Positions 12,013 through 23,941 of a stretch of DNA of 64,000 nucleotides are shown piece after piece. Position 1 is the stretch's first letter; each line of letters begins with the position of its first letter. The notes below the pieces were generated by a model, which did not search any database, had not been told where the DNA came from, and worked only from the letters and a program-made list of their open reading frames with translations. The position numbers were made by a program, and so were the translations under genes. The DNA comes from Symbiodinium kawagutii. Its lineage: Eukaryota > Sar > Dinophyceae > Suessiales > Symbiodiniaceae. The DNA lies in the NCBI GenBank assembly GCA_009767595.1, contig VSDK01018949.1, positions 88,197 to 152,196 of the forward strand. Reading direction: 5' to 3'.

Positions 12013-12120
12013 TCAACTAACCATCTAACCATCTAACTAACCATCTAACTCAACCATCTAACTAACCATCTAACTCAACCATCTAACTAACCCATCTACC
12101 TAACCCATCAACTAGCCCAT
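12013..12120. repeat. Short tandem array of CCATCTAACTAA-like units
   Basis: Units of about 12-17 bases (AACCATCTAACTAA, AACTCAACCATCTAA) repeat six or more times directly upstream of the acceptor of the 12131 exon. No function is apparent. Confidence 0.7.
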
Positions 12121-12130
12121 CCTTGGCCAG

Positions 12131-12294
12131 GAAATCTCCCCGTCTCCGGGCTCAACATCTCCCAGCTGCTGCGGGCCCTGTCTCGGGCTCCGCAGCTTTC
12201 GGGGGCCGAGCTGATCCAGCGCCTGCTGTGGCGCCTGCTGGACGATCACAGCGGCTTTGCGGTGCTGGATTTGGTGTCGGCCATCCACTCCGCG
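12131..12294 (+). CDS. Exon of HPR-type protein, strongest single exon
   Basis: After TTGGCCAG the frame gives NLPVSGLNISQLLRALSRAP, then LSGAELIQRLLWRLLDDHSG, then LDLVSAIHSA. It ends at GCG before GTGACC, in phase 0. The GC-rich third positions, Leu-rich amphipathic helices and sharp composition contrast with both sides make this a confident exon. ISQLLRALSRA and LIQRLLWRLL match the two-helix HPR pattern. The entering phase is 1, as 8125-8236 requires. Confidence 0.7.
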
Positions 12295-12343
12295 GTGACC
12301 ATGTGGCTAAGCAGAGAGTGAAGATGGGATGTGATGGTGACAT

Positions 12344-12443
12344 ACGGGTGTTTCTCATATGGGGACCCAAAAAACTGGTCGGTTGATTAGTAGTGAGTAT
12401 CAATATTGGATGATCTGGGGTCCTCTATTGTGAGAAACCACCA
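12344..12443. mobile_element. TIR-A MITE copy 4
   Basis: The left end reads ACGGGTGTTTCTCATATGGG then GACCCAAAAAACTGG. The right end reads ATGATCTGGGGTCCTCTATT then GTGAGAAACCACC. About 100 bases, lying 50 bases after the 12131-12294 exon. Confidence 0.6.
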
Positions 12444-12529
12444 CATTGTAACATGGTGAAGGTAACACGCGGTGACTTACGGGGAGATGGACAGGTTTGT
12501 AGGTGTGGTAACTTTAGGGGGATGGTCAA

Positions 12530-12700
12530 GTTGCAGGAGTGATTCGAGGCCTTGAGAACCACAGGTCTATGGCAACGTCAACCAATTGCGGGTTGCGGTT
12601 GCACCATTGAAAACTCCACGAAGCGAGGGCACAGATAGCGGTGAGCACGGGTGCCATTGCCCACATGGGTTCAGCTGAAGGCCTCCTGTGACCCTGCAGG
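12530..12700 (-). CDS. Possible minus-strand HPR-like exon
   Basis: The minus frame reads PVLTAICALASWSFQWCNRN and then PQLVDVAIDLWFSRP. This resembles an HPR helix pair (ALASWSFQ...PQLVD) but on the strand opposite to its neighbours. It could be an inverted duplicate of an exon, a chance frame, or part of another gene. Splice edges were not determined. Confidence 0.25.
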
Positions 12701-12900
12701 TCGACGGTAGGAGCTAGACTGCTAAAGCACTCCAAGAGATAATGCCGAATGTATTCAGCAATGCTAGTATAGTGCGAGCGACCTCAAAAACTCCTCCAAG
12801 CATCAAAATTCATCAAAACCAACAGCTCGCAAGAAGCGAACTGATTACCAGAACCAGCTTGCATCCTGTGACTTTTACCCTTTGCTGCCGGCTGTGTCAG

Positions 12901-13153
12901 GTACGAGTTGGGAGACTTTGGAGTGAGCGAAAGCTTGTTCAACTGTGTCATGAACCTCTTGGTGCAGGAGTTGGTTGAAGCCTCCCAGGGAGGCGTCCAT
13001 GCCCGGATGGCTCACCTGGGTTGTGCTGAGCTCATGTCGGTCGCCAGCACCTTGAGTAAAGCCGCGACGGAGGAGGACAACACTGTGCTGGCCTGGTCCG
13101 CGGTGATGCGGGAAACCATCAGGCGCTTCGTTGAGAACTTGCTGCGCCGAAGA
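12901..13153 (+). CDS. Exon of HPR-type protein, possible GC donor
   Basis: After GCTGTGTCAG the frame reads YELGDFGVSESLFNCVMN, then LLVQELVEASQGGVHARMA, then AELMSVASTLSKAA, to VENLLRRR. The 84 codons have strong bias and alternate amphipathic helices (CAELMSVASTLSKA is a repeat-like first helix). There is no GT at the end, but AGAGCAAGT contains GCAAGT, the usual GC-AG donor consensus, in phase 0. It enters in phase 2, so a small exon between 12294 and 12901 is probably missing. Confidence 0.65.
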
Positions 13154-15242
13154 GCAAGTCATTTTTTGATGGCAGTTGATGTCATTAGGATGTCACTAAA
13201 ATGTTCGATTGAAATACTCAAATACTTGTTCTAAATCTATCTATATCAACTGTATATCAGCTGCATTTGCGCACCTATTGCCAACGGAGTTTTAGACCGT
13301 TGAGGGTATACGAGCATGATTACACAAGGGTGATGATGTAACACAGACACATCCATGTACTGATACTGACAACAAAAATCAGAAAAAACAAGTTTATTTA
13401 ATTGGTACTCCAGGTGCCCTGGTACTTGGGACCTGATAGGAAATGTTGCGTTCCCTTGAAGGCCTGACTCTGGCACCAGCATTGTACTTTCAAGTCTGGA
13501 AGATTGCTCACGCATTGAGGATCTTTCTAAACTTAATATCCTGTAGCCCTTGTTTCAGCCAGACATGCCTCTGAATATATTTCTTTAAATTGTAAAACAA
13601 CATGATTGGAATGGTTTGCAACAATCCGAGAGGTGTTGGTTGGATGGTAACAAGAGCTACCAGAGCTAATGGTGAAATGGCTCAGATGCGCCACATGGTG
13701 CGTGTGCGTGAGCCGGGTGTTGCACCAGGCTGCTGGGTGAAGATCCATCAATGGTCGATCAGAAAGCCTTGTTGCACACGACGATCGTGGTTCTCAATTG
13801 TTGCCGGACATGCAGCTGCGGGTCTAGTTGGGGGGAGTAGGAACCTGCAATCAACACAACTGGCGATTTGAAATGCTGTCTACTGTGTAGCTTACTGTTT
13901 GTTCATTGTTTTTTGGCTGATCTGGATTGACAGTGTTTTATGATTTATTAGTGATCGTCGTCATCGTTGCTCAATGCTATCTATGATGGCTGTCAGTGTT
14001 GGTGGATCGTGAATCTTGGCAAAGGCATCAACCAAGATCTTTGTGGATCAGAAGAGTTAAAATCAGAACTTGCAGCAACAAAAAAATAGAACTCCCTCCC
14101 TGCATCAAAAAGAAATATCGGGAGTGAAGGAAGGGAACCAAGGAATGAAGGGAGACCCGCCCGGGACATTTTGTAAATTTATCCTCCAAATTTGTATTTC
14201 ATTATCTCGCATCGGTTCTCAGCAAATCTTTAATATACAGTGTGCCTTCGTACCCTCAAGAGCCAATGTTTTTGTGTAGGGAGCCAGGGCTATCAGGGGA
14301 AACGATCCTGAAGTGCTGGTTGTTTTCACAAAAAGGGAGCTATGGAAGTGAGAAAGATTGGTACGGGGATGGGTCAAGGGCCCTGGTGAACGTCCCCCAT
14401 ATGACCAAACTGTTTTGTTTGTTGTATTTTATTGTGTTTTGAACTTCTGCACCATACTCATACTGCACCTATATTTGGGAGGGCTGGTATCGACCTGTAG
14501 CCATGTCACTTCTTGGGACACAGCTGGTCATGTGAGTTGACGGAATCGACCTGTTCCATCCGCCAAATCATCCAAAGTGATTCCATGACTATGACTATGA
14601 CTATATGACACATGGATGCAATTGATCCAGGTCTAATTGTTCTCATCCAACAAAAGATCCCAACAAACGATCAATTTGAATTCCAATCATTGGATCATAA
14701 TCAAAGAGATCCACACATGTTGACACTCGACAAGGGGCGGTCATCTATTCACTTGCACAGGTACCCCATAGCTCGGCTCCCCACCGAAACTTGTTTTTTT
14801 TTCACAATCTTCTCCCGGAACAACCCGAGTCTCAAGCATCACAACATACAGCGGGCGTGGGTAGTTACCCAGTGGTGTTCGAATCACCTAGCAATTTACA
14901 GGCTACGACTACTTGGGAGGTGTTGTCATCGGGTGCATCACATGAGAGAGGGGGTGTTCACTTCCCTCTTTTTTGCAATAAGCCGGACCCTTTTCCGTTT
15001 GGAATCTGTCCTTGCTTCAACAGTTTGAATAGCAGGATTGGCCTTCAACTCATTATATGACACAGTTTAACATACAAGTTCACAAGTTCGCCCCAGTACA
15101 GTATCAACATGTATCAACCACCTTGTGGTTTAGTTGTGTTTAGTCCTGGTTTAGTACAGTTATACGTGTATCAACCATGAACCAGGACTTAACCACCACA
15201 AATCACCAGGTCCGCTGATGAATTCGTTCATCTCTGCACCAG
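13154..15242. other. Putative intron or intergenic sequence
   Basis: Several open frames (13602-13871, 14612-15028, 14791-15060) lack motifs and have mixed codon bias. Nothing could be supported as a gene. Confidence 0.35.
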
Positions 15243-15400
15243 GTTGTGCTCGCGTTCAGATCCGAGACCCCACCTTTCTGAGTTTGGTCTATGAGTGGCT
15301 GGCTGAGCTTAGTCCTTCCTTGGGCCTGGATAAATCGCGACAAGGCACCAGAGTTGCGAAGCCGAAATGCCACAAGGAGCTAGAAGTTGGTTCAGAAGCC
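15243..15400 (+). CDS. Exon of HPR-type protein
   Basis: After CTGCACCAG the frame reads CARVQIRDPTFLSLVYEW and then LAELSPSLGLDKSRQ. ARVQxRDPTFL..VYEWLAE fits the HPR helix pair (first helix, then a residue set like DPxFL). The enclosing frame ends with a TAG near 15410. A real 3' splice site probably lies before it, perhaps the GC after CGACAAG near 15341. Confidence 0.5.
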
Positions 15401-15654
15401 ATGTCACGATAGGCGATATCTCCCAGAACATCCCGTAAGTACAAACCTAGCCATCCTGGTCATAACCCAAGTTGAGTTCCTAAGTGCAATTCAAACTGTC
15501 CACGCGCAATGTGAAAATTTGGACGTGTTGTTTTCTTTTGATATTTTTTGAAGGTGCTTGGGTTGCTTGGTCGTTTTGCTTGCTAACCTGTCTATAGAGC
15601 CTACAGGTAGGAGACGGTCTCACCATGGTTTTTCCGTCCCTGGAGGCATTTTAG

Positions 15655-15765
15655 CATCTTCATTGGCCAAACTGGGTGTGGCGGGCTGGTTGGAAGTGAA
15701 GGACTTGGGGATCAGTTCCAGGCGAAGCAGAGGGCTGGGGCTGCTGGGTCATTGGAAGGGCTGGG
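15655..15765 (+). CDS. Probable exon of HPR-type protein
   Basis: After GGCATTTTAG the frame reads SSLAKLGVAGWLEVKDLG and then ISSRRSRGLGLL. SSLAKLGV is a common opening of an RAP/HPR repeat. It enters in phase 1. The 3' edge is unclear, with GT sites near 15750-15765. Confidence 0.45.
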
Positions 15766-16631
15766 TTCAGCTTGCTGATGATCGTTGAGAATGGTTAATC
15801 ATTGGCTTTTCTGTCCAGTGATGGTGAATTGATGATTGTTAATGATAGTTCCAATGGCTTGAGGACCTCCGGATGGTTGATGGCTGAGAATAGTTCATTG
15901 GCCTTGATGATTCAGGATGGTGAATCAATGATGTTACTGAAGGCTAATGACGGTGGGTGATTAAACATGGGGGTTGTGATTGATCATGGGTGACAATGGA
16001 GTTCTTGCTAACAGGGGGGAGTAATAGTTTTTTCAACGGCCTTGTCGGCGATTCGCAAAATGATGTTTGTTCTAGTTCATTGAACACATATAGATACATA
16101 ATGATGACATATGGTCTTTAAGAGGGATTATCATGGTAATCATCTAACGCATAAGCTAGGAATGCCGCAGAGGTTTGTGTCAGTGCGACTGTCAAGATAC
16201 ATGTCATCTCTCTATGCTGCTTACCTAGCCCTGTTGATTGATTAATTAGTTTTGATGCATGTACTATCTTATTCTAGGACTAGGCCCACAATGATCATGT
16301 TTGTCAGCCAAAGAGCATGATGAGCATCTCGTATTGGGATGTACTGGGAATGTTTACGCATCAAACCGCGCAATCTATGCCTGAAACCACGCAAACAAAA
16401 TATGTCAAATGGTCTTAACAATCAATGCTGTGATACAGCAAGAGCCAGTGTTTCCTGTTTTGCCAGTAGATGACCGAGTCACCTCAGCTTTTGGATGGAT
16501 ATTTGGCTATGATGGTCGCTATCCAAGAGATTGATTGTGATCAGTAGACCAAGCTTCAAATTGTGAATGTTTGGGGCCACCATCTTGCATTGCTTGATAT
16601 GGACCTTGCTTTATTAGGCTTGGAATGATCC

Positions 16632-16800
16632 ATGGCCACAGACCAACTCCAGGATTCCCTTCGTGGTTCCATGGCAGGCAGTACTTCCAGGCTTGGTCCA
16701 ACATACTTCGGGACCGTGATGGCATCGAGCAGTCACCTGCCTTGGAGGAGAACTGTTGCTGCAGGAGGTCTCAAGCGTAGCGTGTTTGACTACCGGAAGA
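16632..16800 (+). CDS. Possible exon, frame uncertain
   Basis: Two plus frames look protein-like: ATDQLQDSLRGSMAGS...(purine-first codons common) and QAWSNILRDRDGIEQS. Composition rises sharply over the flanks. No family was recognised, and I cannot choose the frame. Confidence 0.3.
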
Positions 16801-17507
16801 TGCATTTGTTTCGTCAAACGGGGATGAACCAGCAGCTATGACTATGAATCAACTGGTAGCAACGACAAATCATTGGAGATGCGCATAAGCTACTTGGATC
16901 ATCATCTCACTTAGGTGCTACTTAGTCATCAAGCTACTTGGAGCATCATCTCACAAATGGTAGCCACCGAAGAGAAACCATTCGCTATGGTGAAAGTGGA
17001 TGATTTCTATGAATCTCCCATTGACCAAGCACAAAGCTACTTGGATCATCATCCCACTTGGCAACAGGTCAACGTGACCATGAGGATTGTGACTACCATA
17101 AGTAAGTAGGTTAGTGGTTGGCGATCTTAAACTTTCTTGTTATTTGCCTTCCTATCAACAAGTATCAACAAATGATTGGTTGATGGAATTGCGCATATTT
17201 GTCACGGCGGGCTGGTTCAACCACCAACCAGATAACCTATAGGTTGATCATGATGGTTAGTAACTATGACAATTATTTATTTCACTATCATAATTCACGA
17301 TACCTATGCTTGGATGATGGTCGTACCTACCACATACTAGTTAATTGTTAGCTAATTCCTATTAGGTGAGTATATTAAGTATATTAACAAGTTTGTTATT
17401 TCAGGGAAATGGAAATCATCAACCATTACGGTTGATCTTTGCTCGGTTGGATGATGGTAGTACCGACCACAGAGCTACTTGGATGATCCTGGCGTCCACC
17501 GGCGCAG

Positions 17508-17635
17508 GACTATGGCCCCCTCTTCCTGGGCTTGGCCCAAGCCATGCACGGCCTGCCGTTACGGTGCTGGCACGGCAGTCTCTTCAGAGAAGCGTTGACG
17601 CTTGGCGTTTACCGCGCGTCGGCCCCCGGGGAAGC
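17508..17635 (+). CDS. Exon of HPR-type protein
   Basis: After CGGCGCAG the frame reads DYGPLFLGLAQAMHGLPLR, then CWHGSLFREALTLGVYRAS, then APGEA. LFLGLAQAMHGLPL is a clear repeat helix. It ends in phase 2 (GC before GTGTGA). The next exon (19861-20047) starts with G and completes an alanine codon. Third positions are very GC-rich. Confidence 0.6.
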
Positions 17636-18504
17636 GTGTGATGAATGTGTTGCCTAGTGGTGTTGGTTAACGGGAATATGACTGATGAGCATGCGTGATA
17701 TGTTGGTGAATGATGGTTGGTTAACGGGAATACTAATGATGAGCATGTTGGTTAATGTTGGTTAATGTTGGTGATTGTCAGTATTATTGATTAATGGTTG
17801 CCTGATTGGTGGTTTCATAGGGGTTATAACTATAGTTATATACGAGCGTCACTTGTTAATAGTAGGAGAAAGTAAGCAACTAAAATAGTTAAGCAACTAC
17901 GGGTTTCTGATTGAGTATAAGGAACAACTGACAACTAATGATTAACTAATGGCCAACTAATGGTTAACCAATGGTTAACTAATGGTTAACTGGTTAAAAA
18001 ATGGTTAACAACTAATGTTCAACTCATGGTGAAACATGTTGTTTCATGGTTGATCATTAGTGAACTACTTGGGTTCATGCTGGACATGTTGGTTAATGGT
18101 TGACCGGTTGGTGGTTGCATAGGTAAGTAGCATAAATATTGGTTATTAAAAAAGGATCATCACCAACAAAGGAGGAGCCCTCGAATTGCCGCAGGTAGGT
18201 TTCAGCAGCTGTAGCTGTTGGAAATTGAGATGCCTCTGCCAGCAACAAGTAAACGAAAACATGTTGCTCAAATGATTTGCTACATGTGATAGGGATCATT
18301 CATGGTCGGGTTATCCGGTCGTTGTGCCTCGAAGGCTCTTGCAGTCCTAGCAAGTGAAAGTGCTGGTTCCAACCTGCAATAGCCACAGCATTCTTAGGAT
18401 CATTCCAAATCCAAGCTTGAATGCCAACCTGCACCTTGGTGGTGTGCCCATACATGCACCGGTGCCCCTATCGAACACTCGGTTTCTCCTTGTTGAAAAT
18501 CACC

Positions 18505-18666
18505 GTTGTGGGGCCCGTGGCAAGGCTTGGAGACATTGCCAAGTTGGCTTCCAGAGCCTGGAATCAAGCAGATGGATTGGCCAATGCGTGCCTCGGAGAT
18601 CGCAGTGGAGTTCGCTGCTGACATGGGCTTTGTGAATGGCGTACGCCCAAAACTGATGGCATAATC
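18505..18666 (+). CDS. Possible exon, strand ambiguous
   Basis: The plus frame reads GPWQGLETLPSWLPEPGIKQ and then MRASEIAVEFAADMGFVNG, with many G-first codons and a possible donor GTACGC at 18640. The minus strand is also open for 100 codons (18400-18702) with natural composition (MSAANSTAISEARIGQS). One of the two is probably coding. No family was recognised. Confidence 0.3.
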
Positions 18667-19860
18667 ATAGGGTACGCCATTTTTGGATCTTAGGAGGTAC
18701 AACCATAGGGTACAACCATAGGGATACCATCAGCTTTGATAAAGATTTTATCCCTATTGATAATGGCTCTGAACTTGGACATCAGTAGGTACAACCATGC
18801 CATGGACAAAACCACATCACCTATGACATCTTATGACGAACAATTGCACCGCCTGTGATCACAACTTAACCATTGATTCTTTGGAGTCATGCGCCTGGGG
18901 TTGGAGACTAGTCTGAAATTATTGTTATTATTCTTAATTTGGGATCAATGGCTTACAACTATGTGATTTGGGATTCAAAGAAAGATCATCGTCATGCACT
19001 CAGAAATTCAAAGGCTTTCTTAATGACCTCCCATGCTAGCTATAACGTAGGTAAAATGTTGGCGAGCATGCCTGAGTGCATCGCCAACAAGAACGGAGAT
19101 GCCCTTTGATTATCTTGGGATGTTCTCACAGGCAATAAAGGGTCAGTTTTTTGGTGCCAACCCCTGCATATCTCTTTGTTAGTACCCGGGAGTCCTGGGC
19201 AGATCACTGTGGTGCCATGTGTGGCTATCCCTCCTTACTCTTCCTTACTATGTGTCATTGGCTGGGATGTTCCGCTGCAGCATCACATTGTTGTGTAGCT
19301 TCCATAGGTGGTCAGCCAGGATTGAGCTTTGAGTGGCAATGATCAACCATCAATCAGCCGCTATTCATAATCAACCCAATCATCATCAGCCAACAACCAA
19401 CCATCAATCAAGTATTAATCAACCATTGTAGACTAGCATTGTCCACTACCATCCACTGGGATCCTTTAAGAACTATGGCTCAACTGCAACATTGCAAACC
19501 ATTGTTAAGCATGATTAGCAACAGTTTGCCAGGCTCAACTTCGCAACCATAATCAACCATCAACCAAAGTTATTTAACCATGTTAAACCACGTGAAGCCA
19601 ATGTCCAAAATCCAGCAACCATTATACATCAACCATCAAGCAACCTTTAACAACATTTTAGAACGTATTAAGCATCAAGCAACCATTTCATCAAAGGGAT
19701 TTGACGATTATGTATTCATCCATGATTGATCAGCTTTACCATCAACCAACCACGATGAAGCATCAATCAACGATCAATCAACCACCAACCGACCACCAAC
19801 CAACCGTCAATCTATCTGACTTCTACCCCACCAAGCCACCGGGGGATCCCCTCACCTCTT

Positions 19861-20047
19861 AGGTTCCAGATCTACACGGCGCTCCAGAGCTCCACGCAGC
19901 TCTTCGGCCTGGCGGATCTGTCGTTGCCGCAGCTGGCGCAGCTGCGCCGCGTCACGGCCACGGTGGAGCCCCAGCTGCTGCACCGCAGCGCCGCCAGGAA
20001 CCGCGAAGGACGGCTGCGCCTGGCCCCCGGGGAAGCGCGGGAGGCAG
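19861..20047 (+). CDS. Exon of HPR-type protein
   Basis: After CACCTCTTAG the frame reads FQIYTALQSSTQLFGLADLS, then LPQLAQLRRVTATVEPQLLH, then EGRLRLAPGEAREA. It ends in phase 1 at GCAG before GTGGCT. It begins with the base that completes the previous exon's codon, and its trailing G joins the next exon (20801) to make a glycine. The codons are extremely GC-rich. The segment LAPGEA echoes APGEA in the 17508 exon. Confidence 0.65.
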
Positions 20048-20501
20048 GTGGCTTGGGTCATGACATGGTGAAGGTGGTGGAGACTTGGGAAACTGAGTTT
20101 TTGTTGGGGATGTTGTTGGCCATGTTTGGCCAGTTTTGGAAAGTCTTTGTTATTCATCAGCGAATTGAAGAATCAAGAAGTATGATTATGATAATCTCAT
20201 GACTTTTCTTAACTAACCATCACCGACTGAGCTTAACCATCATTTGTTTTCCATCATCTATATTCGCCGTCATTTAGCCAATTACTACATGGATGCTCAG
20301 ATTAGGTTGTGTTGCATTATTCCAGGGCTGGTACTTGGTACACTATTATTTCACAGAATATCGTGTACTGGCAGTATGTTTTCCAATAATTCCCACAACA
20401 ACAAATCTGACGTTCACATGATGTTAAATTCCGATCTTCTCAATAAGAGAGTGACCGAGAGAAAGAGAGTGCACTGTGCCCAAGATAGTTGCATGAATCA
20501 T

Positions 20502-20543
20502 TTAACAACAACAACACCAGCAACAACAACAACAACAACAACC
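20502..20543. repeat. (CAA)n microsatellite
   Basis: Interrupted run of CAA triplets. Confidence 0.8.
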
Positions 20544-20800
20544 ACTGCAGGAAATCTTAGCGCGACGCAGATTTGGCAACTGTTGTATGGGATTTGTTGA
20601 GAAACTCGTGGTATCATATTAGAGGCTCACAGTTCCCGGTTAGATTGTGATTCCAAACATTCATCAGATGACAGAAAATCCATGTTATTATAAATATTAT
20701 GTTAATAGACTGATAGACCACATGTCTAGTTTCAACCATCCATGTGTTGCCCTCGTAATTTGATCATGACAAGGGTTTGGCCCCTGCTCGTCAACACCAG

Positions 20801-20959
20801 GAGCGACGGAATGTGAGGTCGTATCCGCGCTGGAACACGTAGCGCCAAAGACGATTCGGAATCTCACGCGACTGGAAGCCCAAGTGGCGGTTGGCCAATT
20901 TTCATTAGATATCATGCTCTCGGTCAGACGCTCAAAGCCAAAATGGATACGGGAAAGGA
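20801..20959 (+). CDS. Exon of HPR-type protein
   Basis: After CAACACCAG the frame reads ATECEVVSALEHVAPKTIRN, then LTRLEAQVAVGQFSLDIML, then SVRRSKPKWIRER. The entering phase (1) matches the end of 19861-20047. A possible donor is the GTGGGG at 20960. The Leu/Val/Ala-rich helical pattern continues that of the preceding exon. The minus strand also carries a chance spliced-leader-like word here (see rejected items). Confidence 0.55.
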
Positions 20960-21499
20960 GTGGGGCTGGAACTTGCTACTGCCGGTGGTGGTTGGTTCCA
21001 ATTAGGATCTGACATCGCATGTTTCAGAAAGATTCATACAGGGTGGCTAGGAATCAGTGACGCCAATCACAAGTGTCTTAGCACGAGTCGTTTATGATGG
21101 AATTCAGAGACCAACTGGGATGGCCATGTAAACATTCAGGTACGCGTTGGCGATATTCGCCTGGGGTAGACAACTTTATGTATTTTTGTTTGGCGTTTTT
21201 GCGTGTCAATACTGCACTACCTGCTTGTTGATTATGTTTTTTCCTCGTGGACGCAAGACTTTCGCAGAACAGTCAAATTGTCCAGTAGATCCACATGACA
21301 CATCTGAATCTGGATCAAAACATATTCAACCACACTGATTAGACTTCATGGAGACATGCTAATTTGCTATACAAACATAGGCATTCAATGGTATTCATAC
21401 ATGACCAGCTAATGTATGTACTATATACAGTTATACACATATGCATTGACTAATTGTCAAAAGGGATGTTCATATTATTCTTTGCATATTTGTGCAAAT

Positions 21500-21810
21500 T
21501 CACGAGGCATGACAACCAGGACTCCGCCAAACCGAGAAGCTACTACCCGGCTTTTGCTACCGTCAGCAGGGATGTTTCTTTGAGCAGCAACGATTTCACT
21601 ACGATCCAACACCGTTGTCATTCCAGTGATGTCCATCAGCGAGCCATGAGCCGTGTGGAAGCTTGCAATGAGGAGGCGCGGAGATGCGCGGTGCCTCCGA
21701 TACGATACGTACGTGATATGCACATGTTTGAAGCTTTATGGGATGCTGAAATGGCGACAGGGAGGGTTCTACGGGTGATAGTTTCCTCTCTCATCAATGG
21801 TCCTCATCAC
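21500..21810 (+). CDS. Possible exon, strand uncertain
   Basis: The plus frame 21454-21816 reads RHDNQDSAKPRSYYPAFATV and then NEEARRCAVPPIRYVRDMH. The antiphase minus frame (21475-21723) is open too (IVAAQRNIPADGSKSRVV). Base composition is raised above the flanks. No domain was recognised on either strand. Confidence 0.3.
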
Positions 21811-21924
21811 CTATGAGTTTGTCAGCCTAACCATGGTCAGAAATGGCAAATCTAAGCACTTAGTATTAGGGAATACCAATGGTTTGTGGCTGCACACCAA
21901 GCTCACCAGCGTTATTGATAAGTG

Positions 21925-21984
21925 GCCATGAACCATGGTCATGAACCATGGTCATGAACCATGGTTATGAACCATGGTTCATGA
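21925..21984. repeat. Tandem 13-base repeat
   Basis: CCATGGTCATGAA is repeated about four times with one or two changes. Each unit is partly palindromic (CCATGG). Confidence 0.8.
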
Positions 21985-22799
21985 CGAAGTTCATGACTAT
22001 GTTATGAATATGATTATCGTACTACTGATAGGTCAATCACTATGAGCAATTTCGACCTATCACTGTCATTCTCAACTCATCAACCATGATTAAGATGCAT
22101 AGTTGTCAACCGTCACCACGATTGTACCGCTATTAGCCATCATTCATCATTCATATCAACACAATATTCACCATGACCACTATAGTAACACGTAATGATT
22201 AAAAACACATGTTTACTTAGACAGCGCACAATTACCAATTCTTAGTCATTCACATGGACCACTATCAACCATTTGTTCCTGCAGTCATTCATTCTGGACC
22301 ATTTTCCACCATGTGTTTCCGGTTCATCAGCTTAACCATTATCACATAACCTTTTTTTAACATTGATATCACCATGTTTTTAGCCATGATATGATGTTTA
22401 TATGGCATCCTACAGTAACCATTCCTACCCAATATTGACCATGGTATTTTGATTCTATGGTACCAACATCAAGGATTCTTAAATGGCAGTGGGTCAAAGC
22501 CCCCATGATTGTTTTCCTTATTCTTGTTGGTTATTAACCCCCATGAAATTGGTAGGTTAATATTGACCCATAGCCAAATAGTTGGTATATATCCCCTATA
22601 ATTGTTAGTTATCATCCCCTATTATTATCCATTAACCAGCTAGTTAACCATTGTTGTTGGTTGGTTGATATTGTTCCTATTCTTCCTACCCCCATTCACC
22701 AGCTAAACCAGCTATAACATATGGTTGGTTGTTGGTGGATGTTCGTTATCATCCCCTATGATTATCCATGCACCAGCTCAACCAGCTATTGTAACCACT

Positions 22800-22919
22800 C
22801 GAAATCTTCCCAGCAGCCTATGGACATCCCCGAAACTTCGAACTGCGAAACGCCAGGACTATGCCTTCGCTTCTGCCTTGCAGAGCCTCACAGCTGAGAA
22901 AGTGAAAAGGGCCTTGCAG
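22800..22919 (+). CDS. Probable exon, HPR-like
   Basis: The frame reads SPKLRTAKRQDYAFASALQS and then LTAEKVKRALQ before a GTGCCA donor. DYAFASALQSL has the look of a repeat first helix. The 5' edge is not fixed. A second plus frame (YGHPRNFELRNARTM) is open across the same bases. Confidence 0.4.
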
Positions 22920-23254
22920 GTGCCACGGGCGCGAAGCAGTTGAGACGGTCAAACGTTGCAAGGTTTGGGGAAAAAATGGCATGGATGGATGATGGCTGAT
23001 GGCTTGGTTGGTTGGTTGGTTAAATGATTTTGGCTTGAGGATGACAGCTGTTGGTTTGTTTTGTTTCTTTGGTTGGACAGCTGTTGGTTTGTTGATTTCT
23101 TTGGTTGGGCCGTAGTTGTTGACAGGCATTGATTGAACATATGGAACACAGAAAAATGTGAATATAGCAACTAGAAATGCTTGCCTGTGGTCCCATTGAT
23201 TCGGCTTGCCTGTGTATAGCACCATTATGCGCCACTACGGGGCTATAAATGTAG

Positions 23255-23370
23255 CTGCACAAACTGTGGAGCTGCTTGAAGTGTTACAGCTCTTTGCTCT
23301 TTTTGCTGCGAGTTCTTCATGCAGGCGAACGCTGCCAGCCACCGCCGTTGCAAGACAAAGGCCTGTAGTT
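23255..23370 (+). CDS. Probable exon, HPR-like
   Basis: After AAATGTAG the frame reads AAQTVELLEVLQLFALFAAS, then SCRRTLPATAVARQRPVVPV. VELLEVLQLFALFAAS is an amphipathic to hydrophobic helix like those of the other exons. It enters in phase 1. The 3' edge was not determined. Confidence 0.4.
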
Positions 23371-23474
23371 CCTGTGGAGTGGGGACAGTTCAATTTACGT
23401 GTTTGTAACTTCTCTTTGTGTGAAATTATTCAGTATCAGAGTGAGTAAGACATTGGAATGCGTCCGTCGGTGTC

Positions 23475-23600
23475 GAAACTTGGACTTTATTGAGCTCTGA
23501 CCTGATTCCTGCCACTGACTTGAGGATCTTGATGTGGCTATCCAACACTTGCGCCAGGAGATTACGTCCCTTGGGCCGAATTGTAGATGGTATCAGCACT
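23475..23600 (-). CDS. Possible minus-strand exon
   Basis: The minus frame reads RPKGRNLLAQVLDSHIKILK and then SVAGIRSELNKVQVS, with 26 of 44 codons beginning with a purine. No domain was recognised. It opposes the neighbouring plus-strand exons, so either these belong to different genes or this is chance. Confidence 0.25.
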
Positions 23601-23941
23601 TTGTAGGTGGTGTCAGCACTTGTTGAGGCTTGCATTGTAGATTCATTACATGTGAACATGTCCTGTATTTGGTTGGATTGGCTTGCAAATTTACCGAACT
23701 GACTTATACCACATCATGCAACTTTCTGTTGAAGTATCAGGAAGGAAACATGAGCCGTGAAGAGAACATCGAGGGTCCAGGATTGGTTGTTATTTTTTGT
23801 TGTTGTTATTGATAGCGGTGAAGGTAGTCTCTACTAAGAATATTTGGAACTGGTTGATTCTGAGGGATAGAACCAGCCCAACAAGCGGGACACCCTGAGT
23901 TTGAACCCCACGCATGGGTAGCTCCCAGGGCGTCTCGACAG

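Noticed and set aside
20936..20952. Minus-strand match (16 of 17) to part of the dinoflagellate spliced leader, CCGTATCCATTTTGGCT
   Set aside because: It lies inside a plus-strand exon (codons for SKPKWIR) with good bias and phase-matched joins, and no minus-strand gene follows it. Chance is more likely than a relict leader.
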